Assembly: GCF_900141835.1 (NCBI RefSeq) | Contig: NZ_FQZD01000015.1 | Coordinates: forward strand, 34,035 to 98,034 | DNA length: 64,000 nt | Direction: 5' to 3' | DNA from: Propionispora hippei DSM 15287 | GTDB taxonomy: Bacteria > Bacillota > Negativicutes > Propionisporales > Propionisporaceae | Made by a program: the position numbers and the translations under genes | In this document: positions 1-7,682 of the stretch, piece by piece | Position numbering within the stretch: the stretch's first letter is position 1 | Layout: every line of letters begins with the position of its first letter | The notes under the pieces: model-generated | Seen by the model: the letters and a program-made list of their open reading frames with translations, nothing else | Database searches by the model: none | Told to the model about the DNA's origin: nothing

Positions 1-1
1 G

Positions 2-1207
2 ATTCTGTATTTTGATGTGGACAAGTTTAAGGCGATCAATGATACGCTGGGTGTTTCTTTGGGCGATAATATTCTTTACATGGTGGCTGAGATGCTGCGG
101 GAGCGGATGGGATCACGGCATTTTTTGGCGAAAGTGGGCGACGATGAATTTGTCATTCTGCTCCATGACATCAGTGACCGGCCGTCTGTCCAGAACTATG
201 CCAAACATATTCTTGCCTGTTTTGCCGAACCGTTGAAAGTGGGTAACCGGTCAATTCGGATTGCAATCAGTGTCGGTATTGCGCTGCTGCCGGAGGACGG
301 GACAACGATGGAGACGCTGATCAAGCATGCCGAGCTGGCCCTTAGCCGGGCTAAAGGGCAGCCTGACAACCGTATTGCCTTTTTTGAACAGTCAATGGCG
401 GATGAAGCTTACCGCAAGCTGGTGCTGGAAGAGGATTTGCGTCACGCTTTAAACAATGACGAGCTGCTGCTTTACTATCAGCCGATTGTCGATTGTGTGA
501 CCGGCAGGGTAAGCGGTTTTGAGGCTTTGCTGCGATGGAACAGTCCGCAGCTTGGCATGGTTTCGCCGCTCCAGTTTATTCGGCTGGCTGAGGAGACAGG
601 ACTGATTATTCCCATTGGCCTCTGGGTGCTGCAGGAGGGCTGTGCTTTTTTGGCCCGGCTGTACCGGGCCGGTTATGTAGACATGCTGTTGTCGGTTAAT
701 GTCTCGATCATTCAGCTTTTACAAAGTGATTTTGTCGAAAGTATGTGGGCCATAGTCAGAGATGCCGGCATACCGCCGGAACACATCGCCTTCGAGATTA
801 CCGAAGGGCTGCTGATGGAAACCTTTGAGGCCAATAGTGAGAAGCTGCGGCTGCTGCGGCAGCGGGGGATGAAAATCCACCTGGACGATTTTGGCACAGG
901 CTATAGCTCCTTAAAGTATCTGCAGAATTTACCGGTCGATTTGGTTAAGATCGACAAGTCGTTTATTGATGAACTGGAAGGCAATGAACATACGGTTCCG
1001 TTGGTTGATTCCATCATTGCACTGGTTCACCGGCTAGGGCTGCAGACGGTGGCTGAAGGGGTGGAAACCGGGCTGCAGCACAGCCGGCTTGCCTGTTTTG
1101 GCTGTGACCGGATTCAGGGTTATCTGATCAGCCGGCCGATGCCGGAAGAACAGGTGCTGCCCTTTTTAAAGGAATATAAGCCGCGGCAAGACAATAGTAG
1201 TACATAG
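2..1207 (+). CDS. GGDEF-EAL domain protein, 5' end outside window (cyclic-di-GMP turnover)
   Basis: The reading frame is open from the first bases and begins inside a GGDEF fold (ILYFDVDKFKAINDTLG), so the true start lies upstream. The GGDEF signature is degenerate (K-V-G-D-D-E-F near bases 130-155), which suggests a poorly active or inactive cyclase half. The EAL half looks intact: FEALLRW, then DDFGTGYSSL and VKIDKSFI, which carry the metal-binding and catalytic acidic residues of c-di-GMP phosphodiesterases. The likely net activity is therefore hydrolysis of c-di-GMP to pGpG. Any N-terminal sensor domain is not visible here. The GTG at base 17 is internal to the domain and is not a start. 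Confidence 0.9.
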   Translation: MLYFDVDKFKAINDTLGVSLGDNILYMVAEMLRERMGSRHFLAKVGDDEFVILLHDISDRPSVQNYAKHILACFAEPLKVGNRSIRIAISVGIALLPEDGTTMETLIKHAELALSRAKGQPDNRIAFFEQSMADEAYRKLVLEEDLRHALNNDELLLYYQPIVDCVTGRVSGFEALLRWNSPQLGMVSPLQFIRLAEETGLIIPIGLWVLQEGCAFLARLYRAGYVDMLLSVNVSIIQLLQSDFVESMWAIVRDAGIPPEHIAFEITEGLLMETFEANSEKLRLLRQRGMKIHLDDFGTGYSSLKYLQNLPVDLVKIDKSFIDELEGNEHTVPLVDSIIALVHRLGLQTVAEGVETGLQHSRLACFGCDRIQGYLISRPMPEEQVLPFLKEYKPRQDNSST

Positions 1208-1303
1208 TGGCTATCTTTTAAGTAACAAGCTGCAGCTATTGGCGAGAGGCTGCCGGGGGAACTGTGATTCGGATTATCATAATCAGCAATGGGAGGGAAT
1301 GGA

Positions 1304-3067
1304 ATGAGTCGAAAGACGTTTACGGTACTGTTTGGCGGTCAGGCAGGTTATGGCATTATGAGTGCGGGAAATCTGGTGGCAAAGGCCGGGGGACGGAATG
1401 GGCTATGGGCTTTTCAGGTCAATGAATATCCTTCGCTGATCAAGGGCGGTTTAAATACCTGTCTGGTGCGGTTGAGCGACCAGCCGCTGCAGGCTTATGA
1501 GGAAGCCCTGGACTGTCTGGGGGCGCTGTCACAGGAGGCGCTGGACCAAAACTGTAACCGGCTGCGGCCGGGAGCCCTGGTCATTTATGATAAAGATGTG
1601 GTTAAAGCCGATGCGGCTAATATACCGGCCGGTGTCCGGCTGTATCCGGTTAAACTGATCGGCCTGTTGCCCGGTGATGCGGCCAAGGTTATGGCCAACA
1701 GCGCCATGCTGGGTGCCTTTTGCGCCATTACCGGCTATCCTCTGGCAGCGATTGCCGCGGCTATGCGGTCGGAGTTTAAGAAGCCTGCCATCCAGGAGCA
1801 AAACCTTCAGCTTCTGGAGACGACCTTTGCGGCGGTTGACGAGGAATACGGCGAGGAACGGCAAAAGGCCTTTGCATTTTCCCTTGCTCCCGGTAACCGG
1901 AAGAAAATGCTGATTAACGGTAACGACGCCATTTCCATGGGAGCCATCAAGGCGGGGGTTAAATTTGCCGCCGGCTATCCCATGACCCCCGGCTCTAGCG
2001 TACTGACCTATCTGGCGGATCATGCCGAAAAATTCGGCCTTGTTTTTAAACAGGCCGAGGATGAAATCGCGGCGGTCAATATGCTGATCGGCGCCGGCTT
2101 TGCCGGTGCCAGGGCGATAGCCGCCACCAGCGGCGGCGGATTTTCACTGATGGTGGAAGCGCTGGGCTTTGCCGCCCAGGCGGAAGTGCCGATTGTTATT
2201 GTAAATGCCCAGCGGGGCGGTCCGAGCACCGGCTTGCCGACTCGCACGGCCCAGGCTGATCTCTCTTTTGTGGTCCATGCCTCACAGGGGGAATTTCCCC
2301 GTATTGTTATGGCTCCCGGTGATGTGGAGGAGTGCTTCTTTGAAACTGTCCGGGTGTTCAATCTGGCGGAAAAATACCAGTTGCCCGGCATTATTCTCAC
2401 CGATAAATATCTGGCCGATTCGGCCCTGACCCATGACTATTTTGACGATGTCAAGGTAAGGGTGGAGCGAGGCAAGCTGGTCGATGAGGAATGGCTGGCC
2501 GGCAATCAGCCCTACCTGCGCTATCGGCTGACGGAGGACGGCGTATCGCCGCGGGCCGTTCCCGGACAGAAGGGCGGCCGGCATATTGCCACAAGCTATA
2601 CTCATGGCGAAGACGGCTTTTATAGCTCGGGCAACCGGGAATATGCGGCACGGGAGCCGGAGGTTACGGCAGCCGGCCTGGATAAGCTGTTTAACAAGGT
2701 GCCGGCCCTGCTGGCGGAAATCCCCGGTATTAAGCTGCATGGACCGGCTGAGGCTGAATTGACGGTGATTAGCTGGGGTTCGACGAAAGGGGCTATTCTC
2801 GAAGCCATGGCGGAATTGGCCGAAGCGGGGCATAGCGTTAATTTCCTGCAAATCCTTTATCCGTCCCCTTTCCCGGTCGACGCAGTGAACGAGGTGCTGA
2901 AAGGATGCAACAAGACACTGTTGATCGAATGCAATAAAACGGCGCAGATGGGAGCCCTGCTCAGGGCTCATACCGGTTATGCGCCTGATGCGGTCTATCT
3001 GAAATATGATTCGCGGACCATGGTACCGTCGCAAATTGCCGCCCGAATCAAGGAGGTGATCGGCTAA
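1304..3067 (+). CDS. korA: 2-oxoacid:ferredoxin oxidoreductase, fused gamma-alpha subunit
   Basis: This is the large subunit of a CoA-dependent 2-oxoacid:ferredoxin oxidoreductase that oxidatively decarboxylates a 2-oxoacid to acyl-CoA in the cytoplasm. The N-terminal ~180 residues are the gamma domain (GGQAGYGIMSAGNL, EYPSLIKGG). The alpha domain follows (AGYPMTPGSS, EDEIAAVNMLIGAGFAGARA, RGGPSTGLPTRTAQADL). I chose the ATG at 1304 because GGGAGG lies 7-8 bases upstream; the in-frame ATG at 1291 region overlaps that site. The stop overlaps korB by one base, so the two are translationally coupled. The substrate could be 2-oxoglutarate, pyruvate or a branched 2-oxoacid. 2-Oxoglutarate fits the citrate synthase-IDH operon further along, but this is inference. 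Confidence 0.9.
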   Translation: MSRKTFTVLFGGQAGYGIMSAGNLVAKAGGRNGLWAFQVNEYPSLIKGGLNTCLVRLSDQPLQAYEEALDCLGALSQEALDQNCNRLRPGALVIYDKDVVKADAANIPAGVRLYPVKLIGLLPGDAAKVMANSAMLGAFCAITGYPLAAIAAAMRSEFKKPAIQEQNLQLLETTFAAVDEEYGEERQKAFAFSLAPGNRKKMLINGNDAISMGAIKAGVKFAAGYPMTPGSSVLTYLADHAEKFGLVFKQAEDEIAAVNMLIGAGFAGARAIAATSGGGFSLMVEALGFAAQAEVPIVIVNAQRGGPSTGLPTRTAQADLSFVVHASQGEFPRIVMAPGDVEECFFETVRVFNLAEKYQLPGIILTDKYLADSALTHDYFDDVKVRVERGKLVDEEWLAGNQPYLRYRLTEDGVSPRAVPGQKGGRHIATSYTHGEDGFYSSGNREYAAREPEVTAAGLDKLFNKVPALLAEIPGIKLHGPAEAELTVISWGSTKGAILEAMAELAEAGHSVNFLQILYPSPFPVDAVNEVLKGCNKTLLIECNKTAQMGALLRAHTGYAPDAVYLKYDSRTMVPSQIAARIKEVIG

Positions 3068-3921
3068 TGGAAGAATTAAAAACACCCTATACTCCTACCT
3101 GGTGTCCCGGCTGCGGTGACTATGGGATTTTGAACGGACTGAAAAAAGCCTTGGCGTCGCTGCCGGAGGGACCGGAGAATATCGCTTTGGTCAGCGGCAT
3201 CGGCTGTGCGCCCAAGATCGCTCAGTATGTCAACACCTACCGGATTGAAACGCTGCACGGCCGCACACTGCCGGTAGCTACAGGTCTAAAGCTGGCCAAC
3301 CGGAATCTGACCGTCATTGCCGAAGGCGGCGACGGCGACGGGATGGGCCTGGGTATGGGGCATTTTATTCATACGGCCCGGCGCAATCTGGATATTGCCT
3401 ACTTTATTCACAACAATCAGGTCTATGGCCTGACCAAGGGGCAGACCTCGCCGACCAGCGAACTGGGCATGACAACTAAATTTACCCCGCCGCCCAAAGG
3501 GAATGTGGAGCATTCGATCAATATCGTCCATATGGCCCTGCACGCCGGCGCTACTTTTGTCGCCCGCTCTTTCTCGGCCGATGCGAAGCTGGCCGATATT
3601 CTGGTCCAGGCTGTTCAGCACAAGGGCTTTGCTGTGGTCGACATCCTGCAGCCTTGTGTATCCTTTAACAAGGTCAACAGCTACCAATGGTATATGGACA
3701 GGGTTTATCCGCTGCAGAACCTGCCGGACTACGATGCCGCAGATTTTGCAAAGGCCGCTGAGCTAGCGACCCAGTGGGGTGAAAGGATCCCTATCGGTGT
3801 ATTTTATCAGACCGAACGGCCTGTCTTTGAAGATTCACTGCCGCAACTGGCCGGGGAGCCCTTGGTTAAACAGTCCCTTGAGGCTATTAATATTCAGCCT
3901 TTAATGGATGAACTGGCATGA
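3067..3921 (+). CDS. korB: 2-oxoacid:ferredoxin oxidoreductase, beta subunit (TPP-binding)
   Basis: This is the thiamine-diphosphate and [4Fe-4S] subunit that partners the preceding gamma-alpha subunit. The N-terminus has TWCPGCGDYG with the CxxC cluster ligands, a third Cys in GIGC and a fourth in QPCVSF. The TPP/Mg motif is GGDGDGMGLG followed by HNNQVYGLTKGQTSPT. At 284 residues it is of normal length for KorB. ATG overlaps the korA TAA by one base. The pair forms the whole enzyme because the gamma domain is fused to alpha. A delta (ferredoxin) subunit is missing, and the small Fe-S protein just downstream may interact instead. Confidence 0.92.
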   Translation: MEELKTPYTPTWCPGCGDYGILNGLKKALASLPEGPENIALVSGIGCAPKIAQYVNTYRIETLHGRTLPVATGLKLANRNLTVIAEGGDGDGMGLGMGHFIHTARRNLDIAYFIHNNQVYGLTKGQTSPTSELGMTTKFTPPPKGNVEHSINIVHMALHAGATFVARSFSADAKLADILVQAVQHKGFAVVDILQPCVSFNKVNSYQWYMDRVYPLQNLPDYDAADFAKAAELATQWGERIPIGVFYQTERPVFEDSLPQLAGEPLVKQSLEAINIQPLMDELA

Positions 3922-3993
3922 TTCTTTTCACTTGCCACATACTAGCGGTATGCTGTTTTGAAGATTTGCTCTAGTCTAAAGGTGGTGATTTCG

Positions 3994-4215
3994 ATAGAAA
4001 ACGAACTCAACCAGGAGATACTGGATAAGCTGACCAAGGTATGCCTGTGCAAGGGCATTAGCCGGGCTACCATGAAGAAGGCCATTGCCGGCGGTGCCGA
4101 TACGGTGGAAAAGGTGCGAAAAGCGACCGGCGCCGGCTCGGGTTCCTGTGGCGGACGGCGCTGTACGCCGAAGATTGAGGAACTGCTGGCCGCGACGACA
4201 AGCAGCGAGCAATAA
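3994..4215 (+). CDS. BFD-like [2Fe-2S]-binding small protein, start codon uncertain (possibly ATA)
   Basis: This short protein matches the bacterioferritin-associated-ferredoxin / NifU-central type of [2Fe-2S] domain: CLCKG near the N-terminus and TGAGSGSCGGRRC about 33 residues later, giving four Cys ligands. It follows korAB and may carry electrons for it or serve another oxidoreductase; function is not shown. There is no ATG. A near-perfect Shine-Dalgarno (AAGGTGGTGAT, 3979-3989) sits eight bases before ATA at 3994, exactly where an ATG would be expected. In-frame alternatives are TTG 3958 and GTG 3982 or 3985, but none has a ribosome site at proper spacing. The domain starts soon after the ATA, so little protein would be lost. 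Confidence 0.7.
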   Translation: MENELNQEILDKLTKVCLCKGISRATMKKAIAGGADTVEKVRKATGAGSGSCGGRRCTPKIEELLAATTSSEQ

Positions 4216-4260
4216 AAAATCCTGCAATTCAGCCCTTAAGGCTGGTTGCAGGATTTTTTC
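4214..4260 (+). terminator. Rho-independent terminator after the [2Fe-2S] gene
   Basis: A perfect 14-bp stem, AAAAAATCCTGCAA at 4214-4227 pairing with TTGCAGGATTTTTT at 4246-4259, ends in a T run. The loop holds a second small palindrome (AGCCCTTAAGGCT). The A-rich 5' arm means it could also terminate from the other strand. Confidence 0.85.
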
Positions 4261-4323
4261 CCTTTATGGCGGTATTTTGGCGTTTAGTGCTGATTGCCGG
4301 CCAAATATCTGAGCAAGCTCGAA

Positions 4324-4352
4324 TTGACGAACAACCGGATTTTCTTTATAGT
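4324..4352 (+). promoter_or_regulatory. Sigma-A type promoter for the MFS gene
   Basis: TTGACG at 4324-4329 and TATAGT at 4347-4352 are separated by 17 bases, about 55 bases before the MFS start codon. Confidence 0.6.
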
Positions 4353-4407
4353 GGTAAATAGTTTAATTTGGCGAAAACAGTCGCTTTTGAAATAAAGGAG
4401 TTATACG

Positions 4408-5652
4408 ATGCAAGTTTCTGGGGAGGCAAAAGGAGTTTCTCTTTTGCAAATGCATGATTTTCGATGTTTTTGGCTGTCCAGGGTAGCCAGTGTCCTGGCT
4501 TATCAAATGCTGAGCGTGGCCGTCGGCTGGCAGATCTATGATCTGACAAATAGCACGTTCTATTTGGGGATCGCCGGGTTGTTGCAATTTCTGCCGATGG
4601 TTCTGCTGATGCTGCCTGCTGGCCATGTGATTGACCGCTACAACCGGACGCTTATTATCCGGTTGTGCCAATTGAGTGAGGGTCTTGGTGTTTTTCTGCT
4701 GGCCATGGGCAGTTTGACCGGGTGGCTCAATAAGGAAACGATTTTGTCGCTGGTCTTTCTTATCGGGGCGGCCCGTACGTTTGAGATGCCGTGCATGCAA
4801 GTACTGCTGACAGGGGTTGTGGAACGGGAGGTTTTGCCCCAGGCGCTCGCTCTTGCCGCTTCGTCGTCCCAGACGGCGGTCATTGCCGGGCCGGCGCTGG
4901 GCGGCCTGCTGTATGTCTATGGTCCGGGAGCCGTGTTTGCCTGTGTGAGCGGATTATATTTCCTGTCAATTTTCTTCCTGGGAAGAATCAGAAAAAAACA
5001 GGAAGCAGTAAAAGGCGAGAAACCGGATTTGCGGTCAGCTCTGGTGGGACTTTCGTTTATCCGCAGCAGGCCGGTCATTTTAGGCGCCATTTCACTGGAT
5101 TTGTTTGCGGTTCTATTGGGCGGCGCCACAGCCCTGTTGCCGGTCTTTGCCAGAAAAATCTTGCTCGCCGGTCCGGCGGGTTTGGGACTGTTGCGCTCCG
5201 CGCCGGCGGTAGGGTCGGTGCTGATGGCCTTGTTCTTAGCTCACCGGCCACTGAAAAACCAGGTGGGCCGGAAGATGTTTCTGGCCGTCATTGTGTTTGG
5301 CCTGGCGACCATTGCTTTTGCTCTGTCCACCTCGTTTGTCCTGTCGATTGGCGCACTGATTGTGTTGGGAACGGCAGATACAATCAGTGTGGTCGTACGC
5401 GGTGCTTTAGTTCAGTTGAATACACCCGATGAAATGCGCGGACGGGTCAGTTCGGTCAATGCTTTGTTCGTAGGTACGTCCAATCAGTTGGGCGAATTTG
5501 AATCAGGCATGGCTGCTACCTGGCTGGGTTTGGTGCCGTCGGTGATTTTAGGCGGTGTGGCAACCATCCTGGTCGCGCTTATTTGGATGAGATTATTTCC
5601 CTCGCTGAAAAACATTCAGCGCCTGGAAAGCAGCGTCAAAGGACAGCCGTAG
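4408..5652 (+). CDS. MFS transporter, EntS-like exporter family
   Basis: This 414-residue integral membrane protein has about twelve hydrophobic segments. It resembles the MFS_3 / enterobactin-exporter group: WLSRVASVLAYQMLSVAVGWQIYD in the first helix region, PAGHVIDRYNR as the loop 2-3 motif, and a late GRVSSVNALFVGTSNQLGEFESG motif typical of EntS-like proteins. Such proteins export siderophores or other small molecules by proton antiport. AAGGAG precedes the ATG. It has its own promoter and overlaps the tail of the convergent gene by 17 bases. No siderophore genes are nearby, so the substrate is unknown. Confidence 0.85.
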   Translation: MQVSGEAKGVSLLQMHDFRCFWLSRVASVLAYQMLSVAVGWQIYDLTNSTFYLGIAGLLQFLPMVLLMLPAGHVIDRYNRTLIIRLCQLSEGLGVFLLAMGSLTGWLNKETILSLVFLIGAARTFEMPCMQVLLTGVVEREVLPQALALAASSSQTAVIAGPALGGLLYVYGPGAVFACVSGLYFLSIFFLGRIRKKQEAVKGEKPDLRSALVGLSFIRSRPVILGAISLDLFAVLLGGATALLPVFARKILLAGPAGLGLLRSAPAVGSVLMALFLAHRPLKNQVGRKMFLAVIVFGLATIAFALSTSFVLSIGALIVLGTADTISVVVRGALVQLNTPDEMRGRVSSVNALFVGTSNQLGEFESGMAATWLGLVPSVILGGVATILVALIWMRLFPSLKNIQRLESSVKGQP

Positions 5653-6571
5653 TAGCGGTGCTCTGGTTAGCCTGCTCCGGATAAATATAGGCGGCAAAGT
5701 CGGTAAGCCGATCCAGCGGCAGTTGCTCGAGATATTGTTCGCCGGCGATACTTTTTTCCACAATCAGTTTATCGGGATAGACGGCACGGACCAGACTCAA
5801 GGCGGCTATCTTGCCGTCCTGATAAGTGAGCAGCAGGGCGTTAGTTTTTGCTGCCCGAGGGTCAAAGGATACGGTGAGACCTTGCGCCTCCGCCAGTGTA
5901 ATCCATTCCTCCGGATCGGCCGACCAGGCAACCGGGGCTTTGCTGTGGCTGTCAAAGGCCTTGAGCAAGGGGATGAGCGGCGAACTGCCGGGCAGTCCTT
6001 TGTAGGCTTCAGTGCCGGCCGAAGCCTGAGACGGCGCGAAGGAAGGCGCCGCAGAACCGGCTTTGCGGGGCAGAATCAAGCCCTCCAGGCGGTAACCGCC
6101 AGTGTCTTTATCGGCGAAATCCAGCCGAAAGCGGGAAGGCAGGCCTTCCACATTGGGCATTTTGTAGCATAGATAGGACGGATGCAGTTCGGTGATCACG
6201 CCGAGATAAGTACCGTAGCTGTCGCTGAGTATCAGCAGAGCGCCGATCTCGGCCGCCGTTAATATTTTGGTTGTAAGCCATTGCTGTTTTTGTGCTGCCG
6301 CCAGCCAGTCTTTGAGGACCGGCGGCGTTTTTTTATTGACCGGCCCGGTCGGCCAGTCGACCCCTGGCGCTGGAGCGAAGGCATCAAATTCCCGCAAGGC
6401 ATAGACCGGGTACCAGGTTAAGGGCAGGTCTTTATACAGCTCGCCTGTGTCGGCCCGGCTGTAGGACTGGACTTCATAGGTCAGGTCTTCGGCTGCTGTC
6501 TGGGCGGCAGCCACGGGAACCCAAGGCAGCCAGAGGCAAAGCAGGACGAGAAACGGCATAAAACGGCGCAT
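5636..6571 (-). CDS. Secreted protein of unknown function
   Basis: I do not recognise this 311-residue protein. It begins with a clear signal peptide (MRRFMPFLVLLCLWLPWVPVAAAQ, probable cleavage after AAA). The rest is soluble, with two Ser/Ala-rich linkers around residue 180 (KAGSAAPSFAPSQASAG). No catalytic motif is evident. Two similar-sounding stretches (YPVYALREFDAF and PLLKAFDSHSKAPVAWS), each followed by a segment on a lytic or sensing loop-like region, might be a weak internal repeat. AAGGAG lies 8 bases before the ATG. The 3' end overlaps the convergent MFS gene by 17 bases. It appears monocistronic. Confidence 0.65.
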   Translation of the reverse strand: MRRFMPFLVLLCLWLPWVPVAAAQTAAEDLTYEVQSYSRADTGELYKDLPLTWYPVYALREFDAFAPAPGVDWPTGPVNKKTPPVLKDWLAAAQKQQWLTTKILTAAEIGALLILSDSYGTYLGVITELHPSYLCYKMPNVEGLPSRFRLDFADKDTGGYRLEGLILPRKAGSAAPSFAPSQASAGTEAYKGLPGSSPLIPLLKAFDSHSKAPVAWSADPEEWITLAEAQGLTVSFDPRAAKTNALLLTYQDGKIAALSLVRAVYPDKLIVEKSIAGEQYLEQLPLDRLTDFAAYIYPEQANQSTATTAVL

Positions 6572-6654
6572 GCAATCAACTCCTTAAAGCAGGCGGCAGT
6601 ACCTTGTGTCACGAGGTACCAACCTGTCATGTATCCTTATTATAGCATATAAAG

Positions 6655-6686
6655 AAGGCCTGACAGGAGGTATGCTGTCAGGCCTT
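6655..6686 (-). terminator. Hairpin terminator downstream of the acid-sugar operon
   Basis: AAGGCCTGACAG (6655-6666) pairs with CTGTCAGGCCTT (6675-6686). Read on the minus strand the stem is followed by TTCTTTAT, so it could end transcripts arriving from the TIM-family gene at 6873. It abuts the palindromic repeat next to it. Confidence 0.55.
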
Positions 6687-6852
6687 TAGGGCGTGTTTTC
6701 AAACTAACGGAATGATCCATGGCGAGTGATTTTTGCGCCAGACGAAATAAATTTTTGCAGGAATAGAGGCCCCTATTTCAAAAAGATTTAGTGAAGTATG
6801 GCACAAAAAGCGCCGCCAGGGAGCGTTTTGGATAGTCTGAAAACATGCCCTA
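6687..6852. repeat. Intergenic palindromic repeat, family A, full copy (~166 bp)
   Basis: The ends are inverted repeats: AGGGCGTGTTTTCAAACTA at 6688-6706 and TAGTCTGAAAACATGCCCT at 6833-6851. The centre holds GGAATAG-AGGCCCCTATTTCAA. A half copy of the right end lies at 26751-26786, a compact version at 25905-25940, and the central motif recurs in the repeat at 17780-17948. No open reading frame is present, so this is a non-autonomous, MITE-like or structural-RNA element. Confidence 0.7.
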
Positions 6853-6872
6853 GGGTGGAATTGAGGTGATTG

Positions 6873-7682
6873 TTAAGCGATAGAGGAAGCGGCGGACGGC
6901 GCCTGAAGGGCCAGTTCGACCAGATCGGCCAGGCCGTCGGGTTCGAGAGCGGCGCGGCCGACAAAGAGACCGTCCACCTCGGGCAGTAAGGACAGTTCCG
7001 CGGCGTTTTGCCGGTTGACGCTGCCGCCGTAGAGCAGCGGGATGGCTTGAGCTACCGTAATACCATATTTTTCGGTTAGCAGCCGGCGGAGCAAGGCGTG
7101 AACCTGGGCCACATGGGCAGGCGAGGCGGCCTCGGCGGCGCCGATGGCCCAGAGCGGCTCATAGGCCAGGATGATGTTGGCTGCCGCCGCCGGCTCGAGA
7201 CCGGCCAGCAGCTGCAGCAGCTGATAGCGCAGAAAGGCTTCGGTCAAATCCCAGGTTTCCCGTTTTTCTTCGCCCAGGCAGATAATTGGCGACATATTAT
7301 TACGCAGCACGGCGTGAATTTTCCAATTGGCGGTTTCGTTGGTTTCACTGAACCAGCGCCGCCGTTCTTGGTGATTGATTTCAACAAACTGGCAGCCGAT
7401 TTCTTTCAGCATCGGTGCTGAGACCTCACCGGTAAAGGCGCCGGCGTCGTCCCAATGGACATTTTGGGAACCGAACAGGATAGGGCTGTCGCTCTCTTGC
7501 AGAAACCGCTGCGTTTCCGATAGGGCGCTGAACGGCGGCAGGATAAAGACAGAAGCACCGGAGCGGTCCTTGAGCCGTTCCTGCAGGCGCTGCAGGTAAG
7601 TCAGCGCTTCCTGGTTGGTTTTGTTCATTTTCCAGCTTGTGCCGATAAGGGGTTTGCCGTAGGGCCTGTTGTTGCTGGTCAT
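6873..7682 (-). CDS. Triosephosphate isomerase family sugar-phosphate isomerase, operon-specific paralogue
   Basis: This 269-residue TIM barrel keeps the catalytic Lys (GTSWKMNK, residues ~14-21), the His (INHQERRRW in place of IGHSERR) and the Glu (AYEPLWAIGAAEA), and has the phosphate-binding GGSVN near the C-terminus. The GTSWKMNK start and the altered His loop are unlike housekeeping TIM and recall tetrulose-phosphate isomerases of the erythritol/erythrulose pathways. It is last in the operon and its start overlaps the pdxA2-type stop by four bases (ATGA). It may convert dihydroxyacetone phosphate made by PdxA2 to glyceraldehyde 3-phosphate, or isomerise a four-carbon ketose phosphate. 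The family is certain; the substrate is inferred. Confidence 0.85.
   Translation of the reverse strand: MTSNNRPYGKPLIGTSWKMNKTNQEALTYLQRLQERLKDRSGASVFILPPFSALSETQRFLQESDSPILFGSQNVHWDDAGAFTGEVSAPMLKEIGCQFVEINHQERRRWFSETNETANWKIHAVLRNNMSPIICLGEEKRETWDLTEAFLRYQLLQLLAGLEPAAAANIILAYEPLWAIGAAEAASPAHVAQVHALLRRLLTEKYGITVAQAIPLLYGGSVNRQNAAELSLLPEVDGLFVGRAALEPDGLADLVELALQAPSAASSIA

Noticed and set aside
2282..3085. Long minus-strand reading frame opposite korA
   Set aside because: It lies wholly antisense to a well-supported gene, has no ribosome site or family motif, and results from the GC-rich codon pattern.
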